From Pseudoalteromonas sp. MSK9-3 (GTDB lineage Bacteria; Pseudomonadota; Gammaproteobacteria; Enterobacterales; Alteromonadaceae), in NCBI RefSeq assembly GCF_003590335.1, contig NZ_MIET01000011.1, positions 1 through 64,000 of the forward strand: a DNA stretch of 64,000 bases. The letters run 5' to 3'. The notes beneath the pieces are model-generated. The model worked only from the letters and a program-made list of their open reading frames with translations. It made no database searches and was not told the origin of the DNA. A program made the position numbers and the translations under genes. Below, one piece after another: positions 1 through 7,307 of this stretch; within the stretch, counting starts at the first letter, position 1, and each line of letters begins with the position of its first letter.

Positions 1-180
1 AAAGTATTGTTTTAAATCTTGGGTGCTTAGAGTATCGGGTGAGCGATCAAAGTAGAGCGTGATGCGACGAACAGCACGAGCGTATGCATCAATGGTAGCG
101 GGTCGTTTACCTTGTAATTTTAAGTTGGTAAGATGTTGAAGATAAAGGAAGTCGAAATGTTTTTGTTCGAGGTCATTCAT
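1..180 (-). CDS. Tyrosine recombinase/integrase, N-terminal part (cut by window edge)
   Basis: The frame reads leftward from an ATG at 180 and stays open to the window edge, giving the first 60 residues. They contain a SAM-like core-binding start of phage-integrase type, with the segment GKRPATIDAYARAVRRI followed by YFDRSPDTLSTQDLKQYF. This wording is very like the integrases that accompany IS91-group transposases in marine gammaproteobacteria, in which case the rest of the recombinase and possibly a tnpA lie to the left. It is less like integron IntI proteins. The catalytic Arg/His/Tyr domain is outside the window, so activity cannot be judged. Inference: this gene marks one end of a mobile element whose border falls between 181 and about 265. 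Confidence 0.7.
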   Translation of the reverse strand, partial: MNDLEQKHFDFLYLQHLTNLKLQGKRPATIDAYARAVRRITLYFDRSPDTLSTQDLKQYF

Positions 181-265
181 GGTATTAACTCCGGCGTGAC
201 ACCACCAACATGGCGGTGTTCCAGAGTTTAAGTATGAATGATGTTTTTCTGCCGCTTAGCGGCTC

Positions 266-381
266 GTTCAACAAGTTGCTCAAAACGGATTTCATAGACT
301 GTGGCGCTTTTTGCTTTTTGCTTTTCTGCTTCGCAGGCAAAAATCATCCCAGTTTATTCCACCGTTTAGCAAAGCGTTATA
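266..381 (+). repeat. attC-like site (Vibrio repeat type)
   Basis: The stretch starts with a core GTTCAAC fitting RYYYAAC and ends in GCGTTAT as Vibrio attC sites do. The outer arms pair: GCTCAAAACGG at 278-288 against CCGTTTAGC at 362-370, with two extra bases on the left arm as expected for the extrahelical bases of attC. The centre holds nested hairpins (TTTTTGC with GCAAAAA, and CTGC-TTC-GCAG). Length is about 116 bp, normal for this class. No integron integrase is visible here, so this is either an array remnant or a distant part of a chromosomal integron. Confidence 0.55.
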
Positions 382-627
382 TTTCTTGGAGATTTAGCAT
401 TTGAATTATAGGGAAGTTATATCTTCAGTGGATGTAGGTTATGGTTATATAAAATCAGGGGTATTTTTTTCTATTCTATTCTATTTTATGCTGTTCTTCT
501 ATATATCCTCAAACAAAATGGCGCTTGGGACTTTATTGTTAATTCTCCCGAAATATCAAAAGAAGTTTTAGCTGCGGCTGCATTCGTACTTTTTTTTATT
601 ATCGCTATCTTTTTATTTTGTGGGGCT

Positions 628-972
628 TTGATTTTACGTGGAATACGTGAAGTCAAAGCGAATGCAGACTGGATCGCTGCAGTTAAAAATAAGGCTGTTG
701 AATTAAAGTCGCCAAGTGATAAGTTGCAAAGTAGCTTGTACTTTGAAGTTTCAGACTTAAATAAAATAGAAAAAGAAGTTATCGATCTTGGGGATAATGA
801 TGAGTCAATAACTTGGACTTTTTTCCTTCAAAGTTCTTCTGATATTTCATTTGAATCATTTGGGGAAATTGATCTAGATTCTTTGGCAAACTATATTACC
901 AGTAGTTTTAAGGTTCCATTTATCGTTAGAAATATCGATACTCAAGGCAAAGAAATATCAAATTTTGACTGA
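628..972 (+). CDS. Membrane-anchored orphan protein; 5' end uncertain
   Basis: From a TTG at 628 the frame encodes 114 mostly soluble acidic residues, but the same frame is open back to 412 and there encodes two hydrophobic segments (about 463-510 and 571-630), so the real protein is longer. No ATG, GTG or TTG exists in frame between 412 and 627; ATT at 463 is one candidate. Either a rare start is used, or a frameshift in the T-runs has removed the true start. No family is recognised. It lies directly after the attC-like site and on its strand, which fits a gene-cassette product. No Shine-Dalgarno is seen before 628. Confidence 0.4.
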   Translation: MILRGIREVKANADWIAAVKNKAVELKSPSDKLQSSLYFEVSDLNKIEKEVIDLGDNDESITWTFFLQSSSDISFESFGEIDLDSLANYITSSFKVPFIVRNIDTQGKEISNFD

Positions 973-1403
973 CCCCCCCAAAAAAATTGACGTGCAAAAT
1001 AGGGTTTTTACGATTTAACGAAATAGTTAATTCAAGTGAAGAGGCCATGAAATTAGCACGAACGAGTTAGCAGCAGAGCTTACTGAATTAAATCAATGTG
1101 TTAACCTGCTTAAGTGTTCGGACTAGAAAAGTGCGTGTGTGGTGTAAATATCATTGATAAATCGGCGTAAATTAGCTCTAATGGCAGGATAAAACGTACT
1201 GAGTAATGCAGGGATGGCTTAATCACGAAAGACAAGCCGATAAAATAGGCTCGAAACAAGTTACGCCACTAAAAGCAAATAGCAAATCTTCGCAGCATAA
1301 ATAAAACCAACTCTGACACACTGAGCAGGTAGCGGCTCAGTCCAAGAAGCGATTATGCAGCACAAACAACGTGCCGCGTAAATACTAAATAGTTAGGCAT
1401 CAA
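973..1403. other. Non-coding filler ending in an integron-type core site
   Basis: No convincing ORF is present on either strand. At 1014-1019 ATTTAAC fits the left attC core, and at 1392-1398 GTTAGGC is the classical right core, but they are 380 bp apart, far longer than an attC. The text from about 1128, which begins GTGCG and contains a GAAACAAG stretch, is reminiscent of the 5' domain of a group II intron, a kind of element known to enter attC sites. That is a resemblance only; the intron reading was not confirmed and no intron-encoded protein is present. Confidence 0.3.
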
Positions 1404-1898
1404 ATGGATATCACAATACGGAAAGCTGAAATAAACGATAGGTCTGTACTAAATATGTTGTGGCAGTTTTATCTGTATCATCAAAGCGCATTTAGTCTAG
1501 AAGATTTAGATTCTGACGGTCGATATGACGTAGATGAGGAATACCTTAGCAGCGCTCTTACCAATGAAGAGGATTGCACAGTTTACCTTGTTTATATATC
1601 AAACCAGCTAGCAGGATTTGCTACTGTTGAGCCCACTGAAATTGCTGGCAAGGAAATGCCTGAGTTAGCTGATATATTTATTCTGCCCAAATACCGAAAA
1701 CAAGGCGCCGCAAAGTTTGTAGTTCAACAGTTGATGCAAATTGAAACTAATCACTGGCATGTGGCTGTGTATTTAAACGATATTGTGGCATTAAAATTTT
1801 GGAATACGTTATTTCCTAAATTAAATATCGAACATGTATATAAAGTTGAGCCAGCTGAAACCGAGGGCTTTCACGAGTTTGTGGTGATAAATACCTAA
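1404..1898 (+). CDS. GNAT-family N-acetyltransferase
   Basis: The 164-residue protein has the GNAT pattern: an N-terminal strand ITIRKAEINDRSVL, a central strand pair around residues 50-75 (VYLVYISNQLAGFATV), then motif A at LADIFILPKYRKQGAAKFVV, where the acetyl-CoA pyrophosphate loop is Q/RxxGxA-like (YRKQGAA). The C-terminal part (VALKFWNTLF) is the usual motif-B helix. The substrate cannot be told from sequence. The ATG lies six bases after GTTAGGC and there is no room for a normal leader, a layout typical of integron cassettes; the stop codon also overlaps ACCTAAC, which fits a left attC core. GNAT genes are common cassette cargo. Confidence 0.8.
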   Translation: MDITIRKAEINDRSVLNMLWQFYLYHQSAFSLEDLDSDGRYDVDEEYLSSALTNEEDCTVYLVYISNQLAGFATVEPTEIAGKEMPELADIFILPKYRKQGAAKFVVQQLMQIETNHWHVAVYLNDIVALKFWNTLFPKLNIEHVYKVEPAETEGFHEFVVINT

Positions 1899-2297
1899 CA
1901 AGAGACTATGGCGTCAATAGTTAATTTAAAACTTTTGGCGCTAAGCATCGAATTTAGGATCACAATCACCTTCCTGACACACGCAATAAGGATAATTTCA
2001 AATGCGTGTCAACTTTTAAACTCCTTATAACTTATGAAACGGGTATGCTCTTTCAATTGATCGCAGTATTAAGTCTTATTGCAGATGCTTTATTGGTTAC
2101 ATATATCGCGTATGTCTGATCAACCCTTCAATGTTAGATTTTTTGTTGTTAATCACCTTCAGGGGGAATAATAAAGCAAAGTATTTTCTATTTAACTTCC
2201 ATGGCTGGATATGTCCCGTTGTTGTCTTGAACAGGTATCTACGAGTGCTGGGTGCAACATTATACTATGTACTTCTTTAACAAACCGGTACGTAATA
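1899..2297. other. Intergenic region, little content
   Basis: About 400 bp without a clear gene. The beginning could be a decayed attC (ACCTAAC at the GNAT stop, GGCGCTAAGC near 1940), but no good right arm was found. A 24-codon ORF at 2045-2119 encodes an entirely hydrophobic peptide (MLFQLIAVLSLIADALLVTY and four more residues) without a clear ribosome-binding site. No terminator-like hairpin with a T-run was seen. Confidence 0.3.
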
Positions 2298-2840
2298 ATG
2301 AAAAAAGCACTATTAGTGATAGATACACAAGATTCATTCTTTAAAACAGACTATTGGCAAGAGAGAGACTTTGAGTCGTTTAAGCAAAATCTAGCTCAAT
2401 TGACACAGACTTTCAAACAGAATAAGAATCCAATCGTTAAAATTCTTCACGCTAGAGAAGATGTTGAAGAGAGTCCGTTTAACCCCCAATGTGGTCTTGT
2501 TAAACCAATGGCGTTTTTAGAGGATAAATTTGATAAAACTTTTTATAAATCGGTGCACAATGCCTTTACTGACACGGGGCTTGAGATGTGGCTTAAGCGT
2601 CAACAGATCAAAACGCTTGTTATAACCGGGATCAGAACAGAGCAATGCTGTGAAACAACCGCTCGTATTGCCTCTGACCTTGGTTTTAATGTCGAGTTTG
2701 TAACCGATGCGACCCTTACATTTGATATGACTTGCGCAATTTCTGGGAATAAATATACTGCTGAAGACATTAAAGCACGGACAAACTTAGTGTTAGCGCA
2801 AAGGTTTGCCACAATACATTCGTATGCAGATTACCAATAG
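2298..2840 (+). CDS. Isochorismatase-fold cysteine hydrolase
   Basis: The 180-residue protein starts at ATG 2298 (MKKALLVIDTQDSF). A longer in-frame reading from 2211 adds 29 unrelated residues and is rejected. It carries the family's catalytic triad: Asp9 in VIDTQDSF, Lys84 in KSVHNAF and Cys117 in TEQCCETTA, with the usual parallel-strand core (TLVITGIRTEQC). Family members hydrolyse amides, ureides or vinyl ethers of small metabolites; the substrate here is not evident. The next gene starts 14 bp downstream and encodes a GlxA-type regulator with a related alpha/beta fold, so the two probably form an operon with a shared ligand or stress. Confidence 0.85.
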   Translation: MKKALLVIDTQDSFFKTDYWQERDFESFKQNLAQLTQTFKQNKNPIVKILHAREDVEESPFNPQCGLVKPMAFLEDKFDKTFYKSVHNAFTDTGLEMWLKRQQIKTLVITGIRTEQCCETTARIASDLGFNVEFVTDATLTFDMTCAISGNKYTAEDIKARTNLVLAQRFATIHSYADYQ

Positions 2841-2854
2841 GCACTTCAAGTAAG

Positions 2855-3823
2855 ATGACGCACTCATATACTAACTTTTACTTTGTACTTTTAGCACAAA
2901 CTTTACCTCTTGATTTTGCAGGCCCGTTACAGGTTTTATTAGAGGCCAAGCGCCAAGGAGTTAAACTAGATATTAGGTATGTCAGTGCGTCAAATAGCTT
3001 AGAACTAGATGGGGGGTTACAGTTGCAAGCGCTGTCAGCCTTGCCATCAAAGTTGAATGACAATGATGTTTTGATTTTGCCTGGTTGTAACAACGCATTT
3101 CACACTTTCGATAATGCGCAATCGAAACAAGTGGTAGAGTGGCTAAAAACGACCGTCACCAGCCAAACTGTGCTGACTATTTGTTCCGGCGCGATCTTAG
3201 CTGCAAGAGCTGGGTTGCTAAAACACAAATACTATACAACACATTATCAGCTAATTGAAAAAATGCGTGTGGCTTTTCCTGAATGCAAGGCATTAGAAAA
3301 TCGAATTTTTGTAGATGATAAGAATATATTAAGTAGTGCAGGAATAAGTTCTGGTATAGATATGGCCCTCTATTTTGTCGCATCTCGATTTGGTGAAAAA
3401 ATCAGTGCCAGTATTGCACAAGAAATGCTTGTTTACTTTCGAAGAACTGGGCATGAACCACAATTAAGTGCTTGGCTTAAACACAGAAATCATATGCACC
3501 AAGCAATCCACATTGTTCAGGATACAATTTGTGAAAATGTGGCCGAAAACTTCACCAACAAAGCTTTAGCTGCATTAGTTTTCGTATCTGAACGCCAATT
3601 AAGTCGGCTGTTTAGCATGCATTTAGGGCTAACCATCGGTGAATACACTGCTCAAATAAAAGTTGCCCGTGCAAAAGAGCTACTGCAAAAAAGTACTCAT
3701 ACGATAGAAGTGATCGCCCAGCAATGTGGCTACTCGAGTAGCCGCCACTTTCGCAGAGCTTGGACTAAATATGAACGGACCACTCCTCAGGTATTTCGCC
3801 AAAACCACAGAGCGCCAGAGTAG
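2855..3823 (+). CDS. GlxA-type AraC-family transcriptional regulator
   Basis: The 322-residue protein has an N-terminal DJ-1/PfpI-like domain (about 1-190), with the nucleophile-elbow segment TICSGAILAARAGLL, and a C-terminal AraC/XylS double helix-turn-helix (about 220-320). The latter includes KALAALVFVSERQLSRLF and the signature ending CGYSSSRHFRRAWTKYERTTP. This is the standard GlxA layout, in which the DJ-1-like half senses a ligand and is usually not enzymatic. It is translationally close (14 bp) to the isochorismatase-fold hydrolase. Inference: it activates its own operon. Confidence 0.88.
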   Translation: MTHSYTNFYFVLLAQTLPLDFAGPLQVLLEAKRQGVKLDIRYVSASNSLELDGGLQLQALSALPSKLNDNDVLILPGCNNAFHTFDNAQSKQVVEWLKTTVTSQTVLTICSGAILAARAGLLKHKYYTTHYQLIEKMRVAFPECKALENRIFVDDKNILSSAGISSGIDMALYFVASRFGEKISASIAQEMLVYFRRTGHEPQLSAWLKHRNHMHQAIHIVQDTICENVAENFTNKALAALVFVSERQLSRLFSMHLGLTIGEYTAQIKVARAKELLQKSTHTIEVIAQQCGYSSSRHFRRAWTKYERTTPQVFRQNHRAPE

Positions 3824-4060
3824 GGGCCTCTTTGGTTATGTTAGAGGGAGACTGATAAGTAGAATTACTATAAAGGGCTTTATGTGTGGGCAACTTCAGT
3901 TATCACACGATTAATTTTAAACGTTGCATGACTCAGTTTTATCAGAATATCAAGTTGCCACTTTTGAATTCAAGTGATGGGCTGTTTAAACCCAGAGAGC
4001 GCGTGTAATGAGCGTTTAACTTACTTTTTATACTGCATATAAATATAACTCACCAGCTAT
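3824..4060. other. Intergenic stretch between convergent genes
   Basis: The 3' ends of the GlxA regulator (plus) and the S9 peptidase (minus) face each other. Apart from the hairpin at 4061-4094 nothing recognisable is present. An overlapping 62-codon frame at 3726-3914 runs out of the regulator gene and is judged a shadow. Confidence 0.4.
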
Positions 4061-4094
4061 AAAAAGTGCCTGAGCATTTAGCTGCACTCAGGCA
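4061..4094 (-). terminator. Rho-independent terminator of the S9 peptidase gene
   Basis: An 8-bp perfect stem (TGCCTGAG with CTCAGGCA, 12-nt loop) is followed on the minus strand by CTTTTTATAG. It lies about 40 bp beyond the stop codon of the peptidase gene. Confidence 0.75.
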
Positions 4095-4131
4095 TATCTA
4101 TAGTGTTAAAGCTAATTAGCTAACAGGTTGT

Positions 4132-6030
4132 TTACAGAGTGTCGTCCAACCACTTAAAGAACTCACGTTGCCAAACAATACCGTTTTGTGGTGTCAGCAC
4201 CCAGTGATTTTCCTCAGGGAAGTAGAGGAAACGGCTTTCTAAACCACGCAACTTTGCAGCTTGAAAAGCTTGAATGCCTTGACCTAAAGGAACACGATAA
4301 TCTTTACCCCCATGGATCACAAACATCGGTGAATCCCATTTATCTACATAATTGATTGGGTTAAACTCATTATAACTTTGGTTAATTGAGGCATTACTTT
4401 GATCCCAATAAGGGCCGCCAAACTCATGGTTAACAAAAAATACTTCTTCGGTCGTACCATACATGCTGCGAAGGTCAAAAATTCCACAATGTGAAATAAA
4501 TGTTTTAAAGCGTCCATCATGGTTGCCCGCTAAGTAAAAGGCAGAGTAGCCGCCAAAACTTGCACCGATGGCACCAATACGTTTTTTGTCTACATATGGT
4601 GCTTTGGCAACATCGTCAATCGCATCTAGGTAGTCTTGCATCGGCTTACCACCCCAATCTTGAGTAATATCTTCGTTCCACTGTACTCCGTGGCCAGGCA
4701 TACCTCTGCGATTAGGCGCTACGACGATATAGCCTTGAGAAGCCATTACTTGGAAGTTCCAACGAAATGAGTAAAATTGTGATAAGGCCGACTGAGGGCC
4801 ACCTTGTAAATACAGTAAGGTTGGATATTTTTTGTTTTTATCAAAATTAGGTGGATAGATCACCCAAGTGAGCATGTCATGACCATCCTTTGTGGTGACC
4901 ATGTGTTTTTTCACTGTCGGTAAGTCCAAGCCTGCATAAAAGTCATCATTTACCGTGGTCAGGGCCGTTAAGGCTTTTTTATTCAGGTCGAAACGGAAGA
5001 TTTCTGATGCACGGTTCATGCTGCTACGGGTGACAATTAACTGGTTGTCTAATGCAGCTACAATGCCATTAACGTCGAATTGCCCCTGTGTGAGCTGTGT
5101 TATTTTCGGTTTGGACTGAGTATTTACAGCTACTTGGAATAGTTGGACAGTGCCATCTGTGGGGGCAACAAAGTAGACGTGTTTACTGTCAGAGCTCCAT
5201 TTAAAGCTGTTGACCGTGCCATCCCAATGTTTGGTTAAGTTTATTTCTTTGTTTTTGACCCGTACTATTATGTCGTTCTTATCAGCCTCATAACCTGGCT
5301 TGTTCATTTGTAACCAAGCTAACTGCCCATTTGCTGAAAACGCCGGATATTTATCATAACCGAGGTTACTTTCGGTTATATTTGTTGTTTTTTTACTGGC
5401 AAGGTTATAACGATAAAGGTCGGTATTCGTACTAGTGACATACTCGGCCCCAGTGAGTTTTTTACTCACATAGTAAATATTTTCCCCTTTAGGGCCCCAA
5501 ATATAATCACTTGACCCGCCAAAAGGGGCTGTTGGGCTAGAGTGAGGTTTACCTTTCATGATGTCGACTTTAATTTCAGTCGCTAAGTCTTGATAAAATA
5601 CATGGTTAAAGCCACCGTCATTCCAGGTGTCCCAATGCCGGTAGTTTAAGTCATCAAACACATATGCGTTGGCTTGTGACAGATCTTTATGTCTGTGGGT
5701 AGCTAATACGGATCCAATATTTACTTTTTCATGGAACAGTTTTTTGCTGCCATCAGGTGAAATGTTACTGTCTTGTAAAAGACCTTGATAGGCTTCTAAA
5801 AGCTGAGGGCTCCCACCTTTTAGCGGTATTTGATACACTTTGCTAGCAAAGTCATTATTTGCAACACTGGGTGTGGTCACACTATAAATAACCTGATCTT
5901 TTGTTTTATTTAAGCCCAGCGCGGTCACACGTTTGACTTGCCAAAGCTTTTCTGGGGTCATCACTTCTTGAGCCGACGCTCCCACGCTGACTGCAAAGCC
6001 TAAGCCTGCAGATATAATCACTCGCAACAT
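4132..6030 (-). CDS. Secreted S9 (prolyl oligopeptidase family) peptidase
   Basis: The 632-residue protein starts with a cleavable signal (MLRVIISAGLGFAVSVGASA) and is therefore periplasmic or outer. Residues about 25-370 form a beta-propeller-like region with TolB/DPP-type repeats (SPDGSKKLF, SSDSKHVYFV). The C-terminal 250 residues are an alpha/beta hydrolase with nucleophile GASFGGYS (Ser near 490), Asp in HGGKDYRVP and His in EENHWVL, all intact. It belongs to the dipeptidyl/acylaminoacyl peptidase group, which releases N-terminal dipeptides or acyl amino acids. GGAGG precedes the ATG at a good distance. It is monocistronic, with a terminator just downstream. Confidence 0.92.
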   Translation of the reverse strand: MLRVIISAGLGFAVSVGASAQEVMTPEKLWQVKRVTALGLNKTKDQVIYSVTTPSVANNDFASKVYQIPLKGGSPQLLEAYQGLLQDSNISPDGSKKLFHEKVNIGSVLATHRHKDLSQANAYVFDDLNYRHWDTWNDGGFNHVFYQDLATEIKVDIMKGKPHSSPTAPFGGSSDYIWGPKGENIYYVSKKLTGAEYVTSTNTDLYRYNLASKKTTNITESNLGYDKYPAFSANGQLAWLQMNKPGYEADKNDIIVRVKNKEINLTKHWDGTVNSFKWSSDSKHVYFVAPTDGTVQLFQVAVNTQSKPKITQLTQGQFDVNGIVAALDNQLIVTRSSMNRASEIFRFDLNKKALTALTTVNDDFYAGLDLPTVKKHMVTTKDGHDMLTWVIYPPNFDKNKKYPTLLYLQGGPQSALSQFYSFRWNFQVMASQGYIVVAPNRRGMPGHGVQWNEDITQDWGGKPMQDYLDAIDDVAKAPYVDKKRIGAIGASFGGYSAFYLAGNHDGRFKTFISHCGIFDLRSMYGTTEEVFFVNHEFGGPYWDQSNASINQSYNEFNPINYVDKWDSPMFVIHGGKDYRVPLGQGIQAFQAAKLRGLESRFLYFPEENHWVLTPQNGIVWQREFFKWLDDTL

Positions 6031-6266
6031 AGCGAAATGCCTCCGATAATTGAAACTCGCCTAGACTACATAAATTGATAGTAAACTCAAAGAAATCGAG
6101 ATAATTTACAGACAACCTTTTGTTTATATGAGTTATGCTGAGCCTGGTCCTTAAATTGCAGTATTTGTATACCGCGTAGTAACTTGTTTATTTTCTAAGT
6201 CGATGAAATGCTTTTTAGCACACCAGTCAAACTCAGTGTTGTTTAAATTGAACACCTGAATGTGCG

Positions 6267-7172
6267 TTACGTTGCGCCAGAAAGTACATTATTGAGTGCG
6301 GTATTGAGTAGCAATGTACCACTACCAGGTCCAACAGTAAGTAACTTCGCGCCAGTCGTTGGCTCTCCGTTATAGCGCCTTACGTAGATTTCACCATCTG
6401 GGCAGCGTTCAAAATAGGTGTAGTGAGGTTCACTTCCAATTATTGTGCAGCCTTTGACCCGCAAAATTGAGTTAGGTAGGGCGTTGCAAAGCTCTTTAAT
6501 AGCGGCGTAGCTTGGCAGTGGAGGGAGGTCTATAGAACTAGATGCCCAATGTGCTTTGTGATGCTCAAGGTGCTCAGCTTGATTCTGTGAAGGGGTAACT
6601 TCAGGTAATTGTTCTAAATCGAGCGCGTCAGACGATATTATATTTGCGCTGGGGTTTAGCGATGACAACTGAGCTTTAACGTCGTTTATTCGGCTTTTAT
6701 CTACGCTATTTTCGTGTGTAAGTACAATGAGTGAAGAGACTTGGACTTGATTAGCCTCAAGCTCGTTGTGCTCTGCACGTAATTGCCAATTTTTAACATC
6801 AACCACAGATATTTGAATAGGCGGTAAAAAGCGCTCATTGATCCCAACGCCTAAAAACCCCATGAGTGAACACGCATCAGTTGTACCATTTGCCTCAATA
6901 AGGGTTATGCCTTTTTCGCGTTTTGGAATACGGTTTACTGCTTCTCGCAATTCTGTGATGCCACTGCAACAAATACAACTCCCGCTGAGTGCTTTTAAGT
7001 ATTGAGGGTCTATGTCATCACTTAATTGGTCGGTATCAAGCTGTGCATTTTCGTAATCATTTAACACCACGAAAGGCTGCCACTGTTTTTCTACTGCGTT
7101 ATTTACGAGTTTTTTTAGCAAGGTTGTTTTACCTGCTCCTAAAAAGCCCACAATTACTACGATTGCTTCCAT
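6267..7172 (-). CDS. COG0523/CobW-family G3E GTPase, putative zinc metallochaperone
   Basis: The 301-residue protein starts at ATG 7172, preceded by AGAGAAG; a GTG seven codons upstream is less likely. Walker A is GFLGAGKTT, and Cys67-x-Cys69-Cys70 in SGSCICCSG is the hallmark metal-binding CxCC of COG0523. A His-rich linker (HLEHHKAHW) separates the GTPase from the C-terminal CobW_C-type domain. Family members deliver zinc or other metals to client enzymes and many are Zur-controlled. It follows a dihydroorotase paralogue on the same strand after a 135-bp gap, an association known for zinc-starvation COG0523 subgroups. Inference: zinc allocation during starvation. Metal and client remain unproven. 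Confidence 0.85.
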   Translation of the reverse strand: MEAIVVIVGFLGAGKTTLLKKLVNNAVEKQWQPFVVLNDYENAQLDTDQLSDDIDPQYLKALSGSCICCSGITELREAVNRIPKREKGITLIEANGTTDACSLMGFLGVGINERFLPPIQISVVDVKNWQLRAEHNELEANQVQVSSLIVLTHENSVDKSRINDVKAQLSSLNPSANIISSDALDLEQLPEVTPSQNQAEHLEHHKAHWASSSIDLPPLPSYAAIKELCNALPNSILRVKGCTIIGSEPHYTYFERCPDGEIYVRRYNGEPTTGAKLLTVGPGSGTLLLNTALNNVLSGAT

Positions 7173-7224
7173 TTTACTTCTCTTAATTAGCACTGCGTTA
7201 TTGATTTGGTAGCATGATTTAACT

Positions 7225-7258
7225 GAAATATAGCGTAATCGTCATTACACTATATTTC
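7225..7258. repeat. 34-bp inverted repeat between dihydroorotase and CobW genes
   Basis: The arms GAAATATAGCGTAAT and ATTACACTATATTTC pair over 15 positions with one mismatch around a 4-nt loop. No T-run follows on either strand, so it is not a typical terminator. It begins GAAAT and ends ATTTC like a Zur box but lacks the TGTTATAWTATAACA centre. It may be an attenuating or processing hairpin, or a binding site for another dimeric regulator controlling the CobW gene. Confidence 0.5.
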
Positions 7259-7307
7259 ATACTATACCGATGTATTTAATGTATTATAAACAGCTGCATA
7301 GCTTGTT

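Noticed and set aside
210-404. 64-codon ORF on the plus strand
   Set aside because: It lies wholly across the attC-like palindrome and its protein has no domain character; hairpins explain the sequence better.
1128-1380. Functional group II intron
   Set aside because: No reverse transcriptase frame and no domain V-like hairpin could be identified; kept only as a speculative remnant.
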